This document shows, in pieces, positions 18,063-25,140 of a stretch of DNA of 34,019 bases (the first letter of the stretch is position 1; each line of letters begins with the position of its first letter). The stretch is from the NCBI GenBank assembly GCA_001275005.1, contig JWZX01003382.1, positions 1 to 34,019 on the forward strand, written 5' to 3'. Source of the DNA: Chrysochromulina tobinii (taxonomy: Eukaryota; Haptophyta; Prymnesiales; Chrysochromulinaceae). The position numbers were made by a program, and so were the translations under genes. The notes beneath the pieces are model-generated. The model ran no database searches. It saw only the letters and a program-made list of their open reading frames with translations, and was not told where the DNA came from.

Positions 18063-19631
18063 ATGCCCGAAGAGAAGGCGGACTTCGCCTTCGGCGACGG
18101 CTCCACGCCACTCCACGTCTGCGCAGTCGTGTGCGCGCCATACGTATGCTCATGCCACGGCTGTTTCACTCATTGCAGGCCCAGCCGTATACGTTTTATT
18201 ATTGACCGCACCCATAACCCTCGACTGACTGTGCCAACGCAGATCGCAGCTATTGGCTGGCAGCCGGATTCGATTCAGGCATCACGGACTCTGCGTGGCA
18301 GCGTCAACCTTGCCATCGGCTCTGCTTTTACGCTGCTGCCCATTTGCTTGTCGTGCGTTGCTGGCACGCTTGGACTCGTGCTCTTGTATGCCGTGCTCCT
18401 GGCGTCCGTGCTGCTATCAGCTCGGCTGCAGCCCTGTGACAAGGGCGCTGAGTGGCAAAAAGCGGCCGTGTGCGACCTCGATGCGCCTCGCATGGCCGCG
18501 CTCACGCGCCTGCGCGCGACGCTCATGCTCCAGACCATCTTTTGCATCCTCGCTGTCGACTTCCCTCTGCTTCCACGCAGCCTCGCCAAGACCCGCACCT
18601 TCGGTCACTCGGTTATGGATCTCGGCGTGGGCGCGTTCGTGCTCATGGGCACGCTCACCCGCCACCGCGCCGGCCAGTCGACGTCCGTGTCGCACTCGCC
18701 CACCAGCACGCCGCGTGCTTCTCCGCTCGTGTGGCGCGTGCTCTCGCGCCATGGGCCACTGCTGGCGCTAGGCCTGGGCCGATTGGCTGCGGTGCGCGCC
18801 GTCGAGTATCATTCGTCTCACTCCGAGTACGGCGTGCACTGGAACTTTTTCTTCACGCTCTCCGGAGTGGCGGTGGCTGAGTCACTCTTGGCACCGTCTG
18901 TTGACGACCCCGCGGATACCTGCGCCACGGCAAAGAAAGCGAGCACATTTGGACGACGACGACGACACCCGTGGAAGGGTTCGGTGCTCGGTGCGCTCGT
19001 CTTGATGGCTCACCAGTGGGCGCTGAGCTACGGTGGCTTGAGCGAGTTTGTGTTGCACGCGCCACGCACGTCATTCGTCTCGGCCAACAAAGAGGGCCTC
19101 GGATCCCTGCCAGGTTTTCTGGGCATCGCCCTGATGGGAAGTGCGTTTCGAGATCTCCTCCGTCCGCGCGGTTCGCTCGAGGCGTGGCGAGCAGCTTTGA
19201 GGCAGCTTGCGGCCCTCGACGTCGGCTTGTGGGCGCTGGCCCTTGCCGCTGACGCGCTTGTCCAGCCGGCCTCGCGGCGGCTGTGCAACCTGGCCTATGC
19301 ACTGTGGGTGCTCGCGCAAGTCTTGCTTGCGCTGCTGGGCTGCCTGCTGGTCAGCCTGAGGTGCCCGCTCGTCATGTCGCCGCTGCTTGAGACGACCAAT
19401 CGGTCCCCTCTGAGTGCCTTTTTGCTTGCCAACGTGCTCACCGGTCTCGTCAATCTCACCATACCCACGATGCATGCAAGCTCAGCTATCTCAACTGTCG
19501 TCCTCGTCGTATATATGAGCACTGTGGTGAGCGCACTCTACTTCGTCGGCAGCTGGAACATGAGCAGCACTCTCGGCTCCTTACGCGATTCGTTCATGGG
19601 TTTAACGATCTCGAGAAATCGTAAAAAGTGA
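18063..19631 (+). CDS. PIGW: PIG-W/GWT1 glucosaminyl-phosphatidylinositol inositol acyltransferase
   Basis: This enzyme acylates the inositol ring of GlcN-PI during GPI-anchor synthesis in the ER membrane. The family's hallmarks are present: ILAVDFPLLPRSLAKTRTFG followed by SVMDLGVGAFVL, EYGVHWNFFFTL, SANKEGLGSLPGFLGIAL, and near the end LLANVLTGLVNLTIPTMHASS. About a dozen hydrophobic segments alternate with short loops, as expected for a multi-pass ER protein. The N-terminus (EEKADFAFGDGSTPLHVC) resembles the usual family start, supporting the ATG at 18063. The reading frame is 522 codons; a likely in-frame 99-nt intron at 18144-18242 would reduce it to 489, closer to the usual length near 500. 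It ends in a basic tail (SRNRKK), compatible with ER retention. It is divergent from the calpain-like gene; no other GPI-pathway gene is nearby. Confidence 0.92.
   Translation: MPEEKADFAFGDGSTPLHVCAVVCAPYVCSCHGCFTHCRPSRIRFIIDRTHNPRLTVPTQIAAIGWQPDSIQASRTLRGSVNLAIGSAFTLLPICLSCVAGTLGLVLLYAVLLASVLLSARLQPCDKGAEWQKAAVCDLDAPRMAALTRLRATLMLQTIFCILAVDFPLLPRSLAKTRTFGHSVMDLGVGAFVLMGTLTRHRAGQSTSVSHSPTSTPRASPLVWRVLSRHGPLLALGLGRLAAVRAVEYHSSHSEYGVHWNFFFTLSGVAVAESLLAPSVDDPADTCATAKKASTFGRRRRHPWKGSVLGALVLMAHQWALSYGGLSEFVLHAPRTSFVSANKEGLGSLPGFLGIALMGSAFRDLLRPRGSLEAWRAALRQLAALDVGLWALALAADALVQPASRRLCNLAYALWVLAQVLLALLGCLLVSLRCPLVMSPLLETTNRSPLSAFLLANVLTGLVNLTIPTMHASSAISTVVLVVYMSTVVSALYFVGSWNMSSTLGSLRDSFMGLTISRNRKK
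18144..18242 (+). other. Probable in-frame intron in PIGW
   Basis: Donor tac|gtatgc, acceptor caacgcag|atc, with a ctgact branch-point-like sequence upstream. The segment is AT-richer than the gene, encodes a stretch (HGCFTHCRPSRIRFI) unlike PIG-W, and removing it keeps phase 0. The frame is also open through it, so the intron is not proven. Confidence 0.5.
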
Positions 19632-19828
19632 GGTGCATCGCATGGCAGGGGGTGACCTGTGCGTAGCCTGTGTGCGCCCGCTGGTGCCCCACGCACGTTG
19701 AGTATAAACGTTGATGAGGAGGTGAGCATGTTCGCCACGCCCTTAGGAGACCTCAGGAGAGAACACGAATGAAGGCTATTCCAGTACACACGACAGAGCG
19801 GCAGGGTGATGGTGAGCGCGGGGGGTTT

Positions 19829-19867
19829 GGGGGATACACCCAACACCATGTCTAGGGTGTATCCCCC
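19829..19867. repeat. Perfect 13-bp inverted repeat (hairpin 1)
   Basis: Arms gggggatacaccc (19829-19841) and its exact complement (19855-19867) enclose a 13-nt loop containing ccatgtcta. It lies about 200 bp downstream of PIGW. Confidence 0.9.
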
Positions 19868-19904
19868 ATGTCTAGCAAGTTGGGGATACACTCAACATGG
19901 GGAT

Positions 19905-19955
19905 ACACAAACACCCAAGAACTTACCATGTCTAGCAAGTTCTTGGTGTTTGTGT
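19905..19955. repeat. 19/20-bp inverted repeat (hairpin 2)
   Basis: Arms at 19905-19924 and 19937-19955 are complementary apart from one bulged c. The 12-nt loop again contains ccatgtctag, as in hairpin 1. Between the hairpins, a third copy of ccatgtctagcaagtt and two more ggggatacac units appear, so the block at 19826-19955 is one repetitive structure. Confidence 0.9.
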
Positions 19956-19998
19956 GGCTCTCCGCTCGTGGCCGCCCGCCCGTCGGCTTAGTGGTAAC

Positions 19999-20202
19999 AT
20001 GCTAGGTGTGGCGGTGAAAACCAAGCGCAAGGAGCCCAAACGCGCTGGCGAGGATGCGGTTATAGGCTACGGTGCGCATGAGCGCGGCGGCTCGGTCACG
20101 GCCGTTGTGACGGCGCTCGGATGCGATGACAGGACGGCCATCTCACTTCTCGCAAAACACGGTGGTGATCACAGTGCTGTCATCAGAGCCGGCACGCGGT
20201 GA
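19999..20202 (+). CDS. Possible small protein with UBA-like sequence, unclear
   Basis: A 67-residue frame from 19999 (15 more codons to 19954 are possible) has a basic start (KTKRKEPKRAG) and a C-terminal stretch, AVVTALGCDDRTAISLLAKH followed by GGDHSAVIRAG. This resembles the helical UBA/NAC-type fold, in which an A..LL..HGGD..A pattern is typical. It could be a terminal exon, a fragment of a duplicated gene, or chance. The palindrome cluster lies immediately upstream. I do not assign a function. Confidence 0.3.
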   Translation: MLGVAVKTKRKEPKRAGEDAVIGYGAHERGGSVTAVVTALGCDDRTAISLLAKHGGDHSAVIRAGTR

Positions 20203-20569
20203 GCATCTAGATGAAGGCTATACCACGCAGCCTCGCACCCTCTGGCGTTGAGCCGTGCAAGGTTCATCGCTGCGGGCACCTGCACCAGCTCTACGGAAAG
20301 CTATAGACACAACGACGCGTCAGTAAAGTACAACAGTTCAGGAGCATGCGCAGCCGCATAAGTTTGCACAGCGAACATGTATAGGGGGAAGCCTGCCTTA
20401 ATTTTCCTTTCGCCCACATGTTCGTCGTTAACGACCTACACACGAGCTCTGTTCCAATTGCTCGGTTCTCTATAACGTCCGCAGCTACGGATCCACCGCC
20501 TATAACGTCCGCAGCTACGGATCCACCGCCTATCTCGTGCGTGAGACTCCAGTCCACGCACTGGTCGTC
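20203..20569. other. Gene-free region between small frame and S51-hydrolase gene
   Basis: No coding signal is seen. It should hold the 3' end of the minus-strand fusion gene. A tandem 30-bp duplication is listed separately. Confidence 0.4.
20471..20530. repeat. 30-bp tandem duplication
   Basis: Two exact adjacent copies of a 30-bp unit starting tataacgtccgcagctacgg, at 20471-20500 and 20501-20530. It is in the presumed 3' untranslated region of the S51-hydrolase gene. Confidence 0.95.
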
Positions 20570-22816
20570 TCACGGAAACATTGCTGCGATCGCCTCTGGA
20601 GACTGGAACATAGCGCATCCATTGTGCCCAACATGTGGGACGGACACAAGGCGATGATCCAGCGGCGCACCAGCATAGACGTGCTGGACGTACTGCGCGA
20701 ACGCGTGAGCGCGGGCCATGCGGCAGTGGCCCTGCAGGGCCGCCTCGCATGAGGTGTCGAGGCCGCCATCCTGGGGATCACATCCTGGCGTGCAGCGCTG
20801 CTCCGTCTGGAAGGGATGATCGCACACGTCCGACTCGCCCGATAGGTACGTGACCGTGCGGTTGCCGTACGCTGCTCGCATCGCCTCGACACCGCGCGCG
20901 GCAAGATAATCTGGCAGCGCGCCGTCAAACCCGTAGCCGTAAGCGTTGTAATCAACGCAGGTGCCCTTGGTGCCCTGAGGCTTGGCGAAGTCCCATCGCT
21001 GCGAGAGGATCGTGGTGTTGTCACAAAAGCCGCTGCACGTCCACGGCGCATCGATCACCGGCCGGAGATCGTTCAAATACGTGTACGACGAGGGATTGGC
21101 GGGAAAGTAGCCGAGCGTCACCCCGCTGCGCGGCTCGAAGCTACTCGCGAGCGCGAAACGCTGTACAATCTGACCGCCCGCAGAGTGGCCCGTGACGATG
21201 AGCGCCTTGAGGTTAGGGTAGGTGCGCTGGTCCATCATCGCGTGCAACATCTCGTCCAGCACGCTGAAGGAGGAGATGCTCGCAGATAGTGCCGCGCTCG
21301 AGTTGCCTCCCCATTTCCAATTCCGTTCCGCCGTATCATCGTCTTCCCAATAAAGCTCCGTGCTCGCGGGGCCGTCGGACGGCTCATAGATCTGCGGACT
21401 CGCAAGAAACACGTGTCGGGCCTCAGCCCCGAAGCGCTTCAGCAGCCCATTGTACATGGAGCAGAAGTAATCGTTACCATTGCGAGCGACGCCGTGGTGC
21501 ACGATGACGCCCAGCGTGATGTCCTCGTCGTGCACGCCAAGCGGCGCAGCGGTGGGCGAGCGCCAATAGGGGAAGGCTCTGCCGACAGCCGGCGTGATGC
21601 TCACGTTGAAAAGGTCCTTGACGACGCCACACTGGGGATTGCATGCGCCACCCTCGCACCAGTCGCAGAGTGGCGGATCGTACTGGTACGCCAGCCGATC
21701 TCGGACGCCTTCCGAAAGGTGTTCGGCCTCTTGCTGCCCGACCACATCTGGCCTCGTCGTCCCCTCCTCGTCGGCACGTGAGGCCCTCCTGGGAGGCGAG
21801 TACGGGTCGCCCGGCTTGAGGGCACCGTCCGACGCGCTGACCGTGTACTTTTGGGACGGGGCGCCGCCGCTCATGTTCATGAAGTTGTATGTGTCTCCGT
21901 ACTTGGCGTCGAGCTTCTGCACGCTCGTCTCCCACACGAGCGTCCTTCCCTTTTCGCAGCGCTCTGGCATCGTCGTGGGCGTCAGGACCCACGCGCGTCC
22001 GCCGGCCGAGCCCTGCATATGCATCGTCCCCTTGCCCGTCGAGTCGATCGCAATGGCCGTCTTCTCGTCGATACCGACCGCGGCGCGCGGTAGCTCGTCA
22101 TCCTTCCACAGCCGCGCAGCCAAGGCGAGCAGCCTCCCGAAGCGGTCACGGGTCATGAAGTGCGTGTCCACGATGATGTTGGCAAGGAGGCCGGCGGGCG
22201 GGCTGTGCTTCAGGAACGCGTACGGCTGCAGCGTCATGTACTTGTTGTAAGGATCGGCAAGTGCCTCATCGGATGTGGCCGAGCCATTCGCACCGGTGTA
22301 CACCGAGCCACCCTGTATGTCGCACCCAGCAGAGGTGCCGCCGACGGGAACACCGCGGGCTATGGCCGCCTGCAGACGCTGTTGCATCGTCGACGCCTGC
22401 CACTCGTCCAGGTATACACTCTGGTCGCCTCCCGCGAACCAAATCGCGTCAGCGCCATCAATCTTGCTAAGCACAAATGGATCCTCTGCGGCCGCACGGT
22501 TTTTGGTGAGAAGCGTGGCCACGCTGTGGGTGGAGCCAAGCCCCTGAATGTACGAGTTGTAGGCGTCGTCGCCGCTAGCACGAAGGACGAGGAAGTCGCC
22601 GCCGGCGCTCCACTTGATGTGTTGTTGGAAGGCGCTGTCTACATCGGTGCCTCCGCCCATGAGGATGAGCCCTGGGTGCGGTGTGACAGAGGCATCGCGA
22701 TCGCACGAGCCGATGCACCAATAGGTGTAGTTGGCAGTGTCCAAGTGGATCGGTGTCGCGGCCGCGGCGACGCCGAACGCAAGAGTGCTTGCGACGCCGA
22801 ACATCGCGAGGTCCAT
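20570..22816 (-). CDS. Secreted fusion: cyanophycinase-like S51 peptidase plus alpha/beta hydrolase
   Basis: The 748 residues start with a signal peptide (MDLAMFGVASTLAFGVAAAA). An in-frame ATG at 22945 would add 43 residues ahead of it and hide the signal, so I prefer 22816. Residues about 30-330 match peptidase S51/cyanophycinase: ILMGGGTDVDSAF, IWFAGGDQSVYLDEW, the nucleophile motif GGTSAGCD (S162), DTHFMTRDRFGRLLAL and AVGIDEKTAIAID. S51 serine peptidases cleave Asp-containing peptides, including the storage polymer cyanophycin. A Cys-rich linker (CDWCEGGACNPQCG) leads to an alpha/beta hydrolase at about 430-748, with a GHSAGG elbow (S545) and a C-terminal VPHVGHNG supplying the probable catalytic His (H731). 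Both halves keep their catalytic residues and share one uninterrupted frame. Extracellular or vacuolar breakdown of a peptide- or ester-linked substrate is a reasonable inference; the substrate is unknown. Confidence 0.88.
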   Translation of the reverse strand: MDLAMFGVASTLAFGVAAAATPIHLDTANYTYWCIGSCDRDASVTPHPGLILMGGGTDVDSAFQQHIKWSAGGDFLVLRASGDDAYNSYIQGLGSTHSVATLLTKNRAAAEDPFVLSKIDGADAIWFAGGDQSVYLDEWQASTMQQRLQAAIARGVPVGGTSAGCDIQGGSVYTGANGSATSDEALADPYNKYMTLQPYAFLKHSPPAGLLANIIVDTHFMTRDRFGRLLALAARLWKDDELPRAAVGIDEKTAIAIDSTGKGTMHMQGSAGGRAWVLTPTTMPERCEKGRTLVWETSVQKLDAKYGDTYNFMNMSGGAPSQKYTVSASDGALKPGDPYSPPRRASRADEEGTTRPDVVGQQEAEHLSEGVRDRLAYQYDPPLCDWCEGGACNPQCGVVKDLFNVSITPAVGRAFPYWRSPTAAPLGVHDEDITLGVIVHHGVARNGNDYFCSMYNGLLKRFGAEARHVFLASPQIYEPSDGPASTELYWEDDDTAERNWKWGGNSSAALSASISSFSVLDEMLHAMMDQRTYPNLKALIVTGHSAGGQIVQRFALASSFEPRSGVTLGYFPANPSSYTYLNDLRPVIDAPWTCSGFCDNTTILSQRWDFAKPQGTKGTCVDYNAYGYGFDGALPDYLAARGVEAMRAAYGNRTVTYLSGESDVCDHPFQTEQRCTPGCDPQDGGLDTSCEAALQGHCRMARAHAFAQYVQHVYAGAPLDHRLVSVPHVGHNGCAMFQSPEAIAAMFP

Positions 22817-23584
22817 TCCAAATGCGCAAAAGTTGTGTCCCCCCCCACCTGGTGTTCTTGTGCACCCCCCTCTCCCGCGCGTGGTGTGGGACTTGACTTG
22901 ACTTGTTCCCGTGTTTGTAGTTTTTGAACGGTTCAACCCCAGCAAACACTTAATTTGATTGTGATGGCGCTCGGCCGCTCGCGGTCATGCTCCTGCCATG
23001 CTCGCGGCAGGGGCTCGCGGCTCGGCCCCCTCACGGTCACATCCTCATGGTCCCATCGCTATTCGCTAACTCGCTGTATGCGTCAGCCTCGAAGGTCGAA
23101 GCACGAAGGTGAGGGGGGGGCGCGGGGCGCGAGCCGCGACGCGCGACGGGCCGAGCCCCGAGCGCGGCTGTGCGTTGTGCCTCGTGTGGCGGGCTCGGCC
23201 GTCTCCGCGCACCGCGGCGCGTGAGTAACGCGTGAGGCATGATATGTTATAATATACGGGCCGGGCTGCTAGGTTCGAACAGCGGGTCAGCGGGCCGGGC
23301 ATGCGGCGGTCGATGCGGCGGCGGCCGCGGGTGATGTCCCACATGACGGCTGGCCCAAGCAATTGCTCATGTTACTGTTTTAATTCGCACTGCTACATGC
23401 AAACTATGCGCATGGATCAGGCCCAGGATACAAATGCGCGGTTTGACGGCGTGTGGCCAGAGTGGCAAGGGCCGGCCTGCGCAACGATACCGCTCAGTAT
23501 CTACTCAGTATCCGCCTTCCATAGAAAGCCGCACCTCTTCGGCGACGATAAATCCATGCAAGCAAAACATAGCAAACTGCTGGC
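22817..23584. other. Gene-free region upstream of the S51-hydrolase gene
   Basis: No supportable gene is seen in 768 bp. The part nearest the fusion gene has a triple acttg pentamer (22890-22905) less than 100 bp before its ATG. The rest is mixed, with a G-run near 23111 and an AT-rich island (tatgttataatata) near 23241-23254. Confidence 0.4.
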
Positions 23585-23992
23585 CTAAGCAAAGCACAGC
23601 TTCGCCTTCGCGCCTGAGTTATGGTTTATCATGCCGTGCATATCGCCCCATCTTTGAGGCGGGCGCACGGGCTCCTCCTCCATTTCTTCCTGGTACTCGA
23701 TCGGAGCACCAAAGTCGGCAGCAATGACTTGCATGCCCGTGGCTTGCGTCGCGATGTGGCACTGCACGTGAATCAACCACTTCATCAGCACCGAGATGGT
23801 GCCAGGCACTAGCGGGGGCAGGCGATCAGCACCGAGCTTGTCCCTGATCGACCGCGCCTTGGTGTACAGCACCCTCGCGCTGAGCTGCTCAATCTGTTCG
23901 AAATTAAGGAGAGGAATGGTATGGCCTTCCACGTCTACCGAGGCTGGCAGCCAGTTGTCGCCCTGACGCAGTCCAAAGCATCGCGACATCAA
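23585..23992 (-). CDS. Small protein with algal LSARVLYTKARSIRDKLGADR helical motif
   Basis: The 135 residues contain a stretch, FEQIEQLSARVLYTKARSIR followed by DKLGADRLPPLVPGTISVLM and KWLIHVQ, that I recognise as a two-helix motif recurring in haptophyte and dinoflagellate proteins, vaguely SAP-like. I cannot name a domain with certainty. The first part (GDNWLPASVDVEGHTIPLL) and the acidic C-terminal part (EYQEEMEEEPVRPPQRWGD) show no known motif. A diverged copy of the DNA for residues about 10-50 lies at 24896-25037, directly upstream of the reductase gene, on the same strand. The gene may have an upstream exon, since the frame begins abruptly. Confidence 0.5.
   Translation of the reverse strand: MMSRCFGLRQGDNWLPASVDVEGHTIPLLNFEQIEQLSARVLYTKARSIRDKLGADRLPPLVPGTISVLMKWLIHVQCHIATQATGMQVIAADFGAPIEYQEEMEEEPVRPPQRWGDMHGMINHNSGAKAKLCFA
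23838..23975 (-). repeat. Segmental duplication, copy 1 (within the small gene)
   Basis: This about 138-bp segment aligns to 24896-25037 with roughly 85% identity and a few small indels; shared tracts include gatcgaccgcgccttggtgt and aggaatggtatggcctt. It encodes part of the helical motif protein. Confidence 0.85.
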
Positions 23993-24093
23993 AAGCCAAA
24001 AGAATCCAATCGCGAAATGGAAGCGGAGCGCGCTCGGCTTCTTCCGATGACGAAATTAATTGGTTGGAAGAGCGCAAAAAAGTTTGTGTGTGA

Positions 24094-24129
24094 ACTCAAA
24101 CCTCCATGTGGACTCAAGCCTCCATGTGG
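24094..24129. repeat. 18-bp tandem duplication
   Basis: Two adjacent copies of actcaaacctccatgtgg with one mismatch, in the short spacer between the small motif gene and the reductase gene. Confidence 0.9.
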
Positions 24130-24203
24130 ATATCCTGTTATTGTTTCGTTCCTTGATTTTTTCCTGCGCGGACGCTGCGGCAACCTCGCAGACGCGGCCG
24201 AGC

Positions 24204-24896
24204 TTAGAATATGTAGGGAACCAGATGCTTGCGCGTGGCCGGGTACCGAGCGCCGAATTTGCCGCGATTCCAAGTGCTTTGGGCCACGGAGCGATCGGCA
24301 AGATAGAATGTCATGCTTGCGAAGACGAACGCGTGAACGGGGTGCTGCCCGACGAGTGCGGCTCCCAACCAGCCTAAGAGTTCGAAGAGGTAGTGGGGTG
24401 CGGCGACGAGCTCGAATAGCCCTCCGGTTGGGATCTTATACTCCTTTTCGTCTGCTTTCCGCAGGTTGGACAGCAGGTAGTGGTGGTACAGGTTCCCGGC
24501 CAATCCGGTGAAGAAGAGCGCCACTCCAATCAGGTGGGTTCGCTCCATGTCGACCAAGTCCACAGCGTGTGCAAAGCGGCATTCGGCGAACACGGTCAGC
24601 GTGTAGAACAGCGCGATCGGCAAGGCTGTAGTGATGCACATCTGGCCCGAGTACTTGTGCAAGAGCAGACACTCTAGTACGCGCTTGCCGAAATGGGCGA
24701 CCATGAGCCCTGGAACGAGCCGGGAGTTGCCGTCGTAAGTGTGCAGGCAGTACCCGCCCGCAAGGAGCGGGCAGAAGTAGAGGAAAACCATCCCCGCTCG
24801 CGATGGCACGGGATACGCGAGCTGTGCGGCGTGCGCAAATTTAGAGTACGTCAGCATGGCTTTCGCCCATTTCGGCAACTGATCAACGAGCGGCAT
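24204..24896 (-). CDS. Steroid 5-alpha-reductase family (3-oxo-5-alpha-steroid 4-dehydrogenase-like) membrane enzyme
   Basis: The 230-residue, multi-pass membrane protein has the family's conserved pattern: SRAGMVFLYFCPLLAGG, then HFGKRVLECLLLHKYSG, then YKIPTGGLFELVAAPHYLFE, and the terminal YPATRKHLVPYIF. These regions in the family bind NADPH and the enone or enoyl substrate. The KR.LE..LLHKYSG variant is closest to the plant-type 5-alpha-reductase-like proteins and trans-2-enoyl-CoA reductases. The reaction is therefore NADPH-dependent reduction of a conjugated double bond in a sterol, polyprenol or acyl chain in the ER; which one cannot be told. I chose the ATG at 24896 (MPLVDQLPKW), since the in-frame extension to 24950 lies within the duplicated segment and reads in a different frame from the motif that segment encodes. 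The length is slightly below the usual 250-300. Confidence 0.85.
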   Translation of the reverse strand: MPLVDQLPKWAKAMLTYSKFAHAAQLAYPVPSRAGMVFLYFCPLLAGGYCLHTYDGNSRLVPGLMVAHFGKRVLECLLLHKYSGQMCITTALPIALFYTLTVFAECRFAHAVDLVDMERTHLIGVALFFTGLAGNLYHHYLLSNLRKADEKEYKIPTGGLFELVAAPHYLFELLGWLGAALVGQHPVHAFVFASMTFYLADRSVAQSTWNRGKFGARYPATRKHLVPYIF

Positions 24897-25037
24897 TGTC
24901 CTTGATCGACCGCGCCTTGGTGTACAGCACCTTCGCGCTGAGCTGCTCAATCTGCTCGATCGAAACTAAGAAGAGGAATGGTATGGCCTTGCGCGTCTAC
25001 CGAGGCTGTGGCAGCCACAGTTGTCGCCCTGACGCGC
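24896..25037 (-). repeat. Segmental duplication, copy 2 (directly upstream of the reductase start)
   Basis: The copy ends exactly at the reductase start codon. In the frame of the parent gene it still encodes IEQIEQLSAKVLYTKARSIK, but this frame is not continuous with the reductase. It may now serve as 5' untranslated or promoter sequence, or as a remnant of an older tandem gene copy. Confidence 0.85.
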
Positions 25038-25140
25038 GTTCCCACCTCGCCTTTTGATCACGAACGACAAAGGGTTCCTCTCGCGTGTGGGGTCGTGACG
25101 AAAATTGATTTTTCATACTTGCGCTCCTCTCTGTGGGGCG

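Noticed and set aside
23265-23300. ggttcgaac, tRNA T-loop-like
   Set aside because: No complementary T stem, anticodon arm or acceptor stem could be laid out around it.
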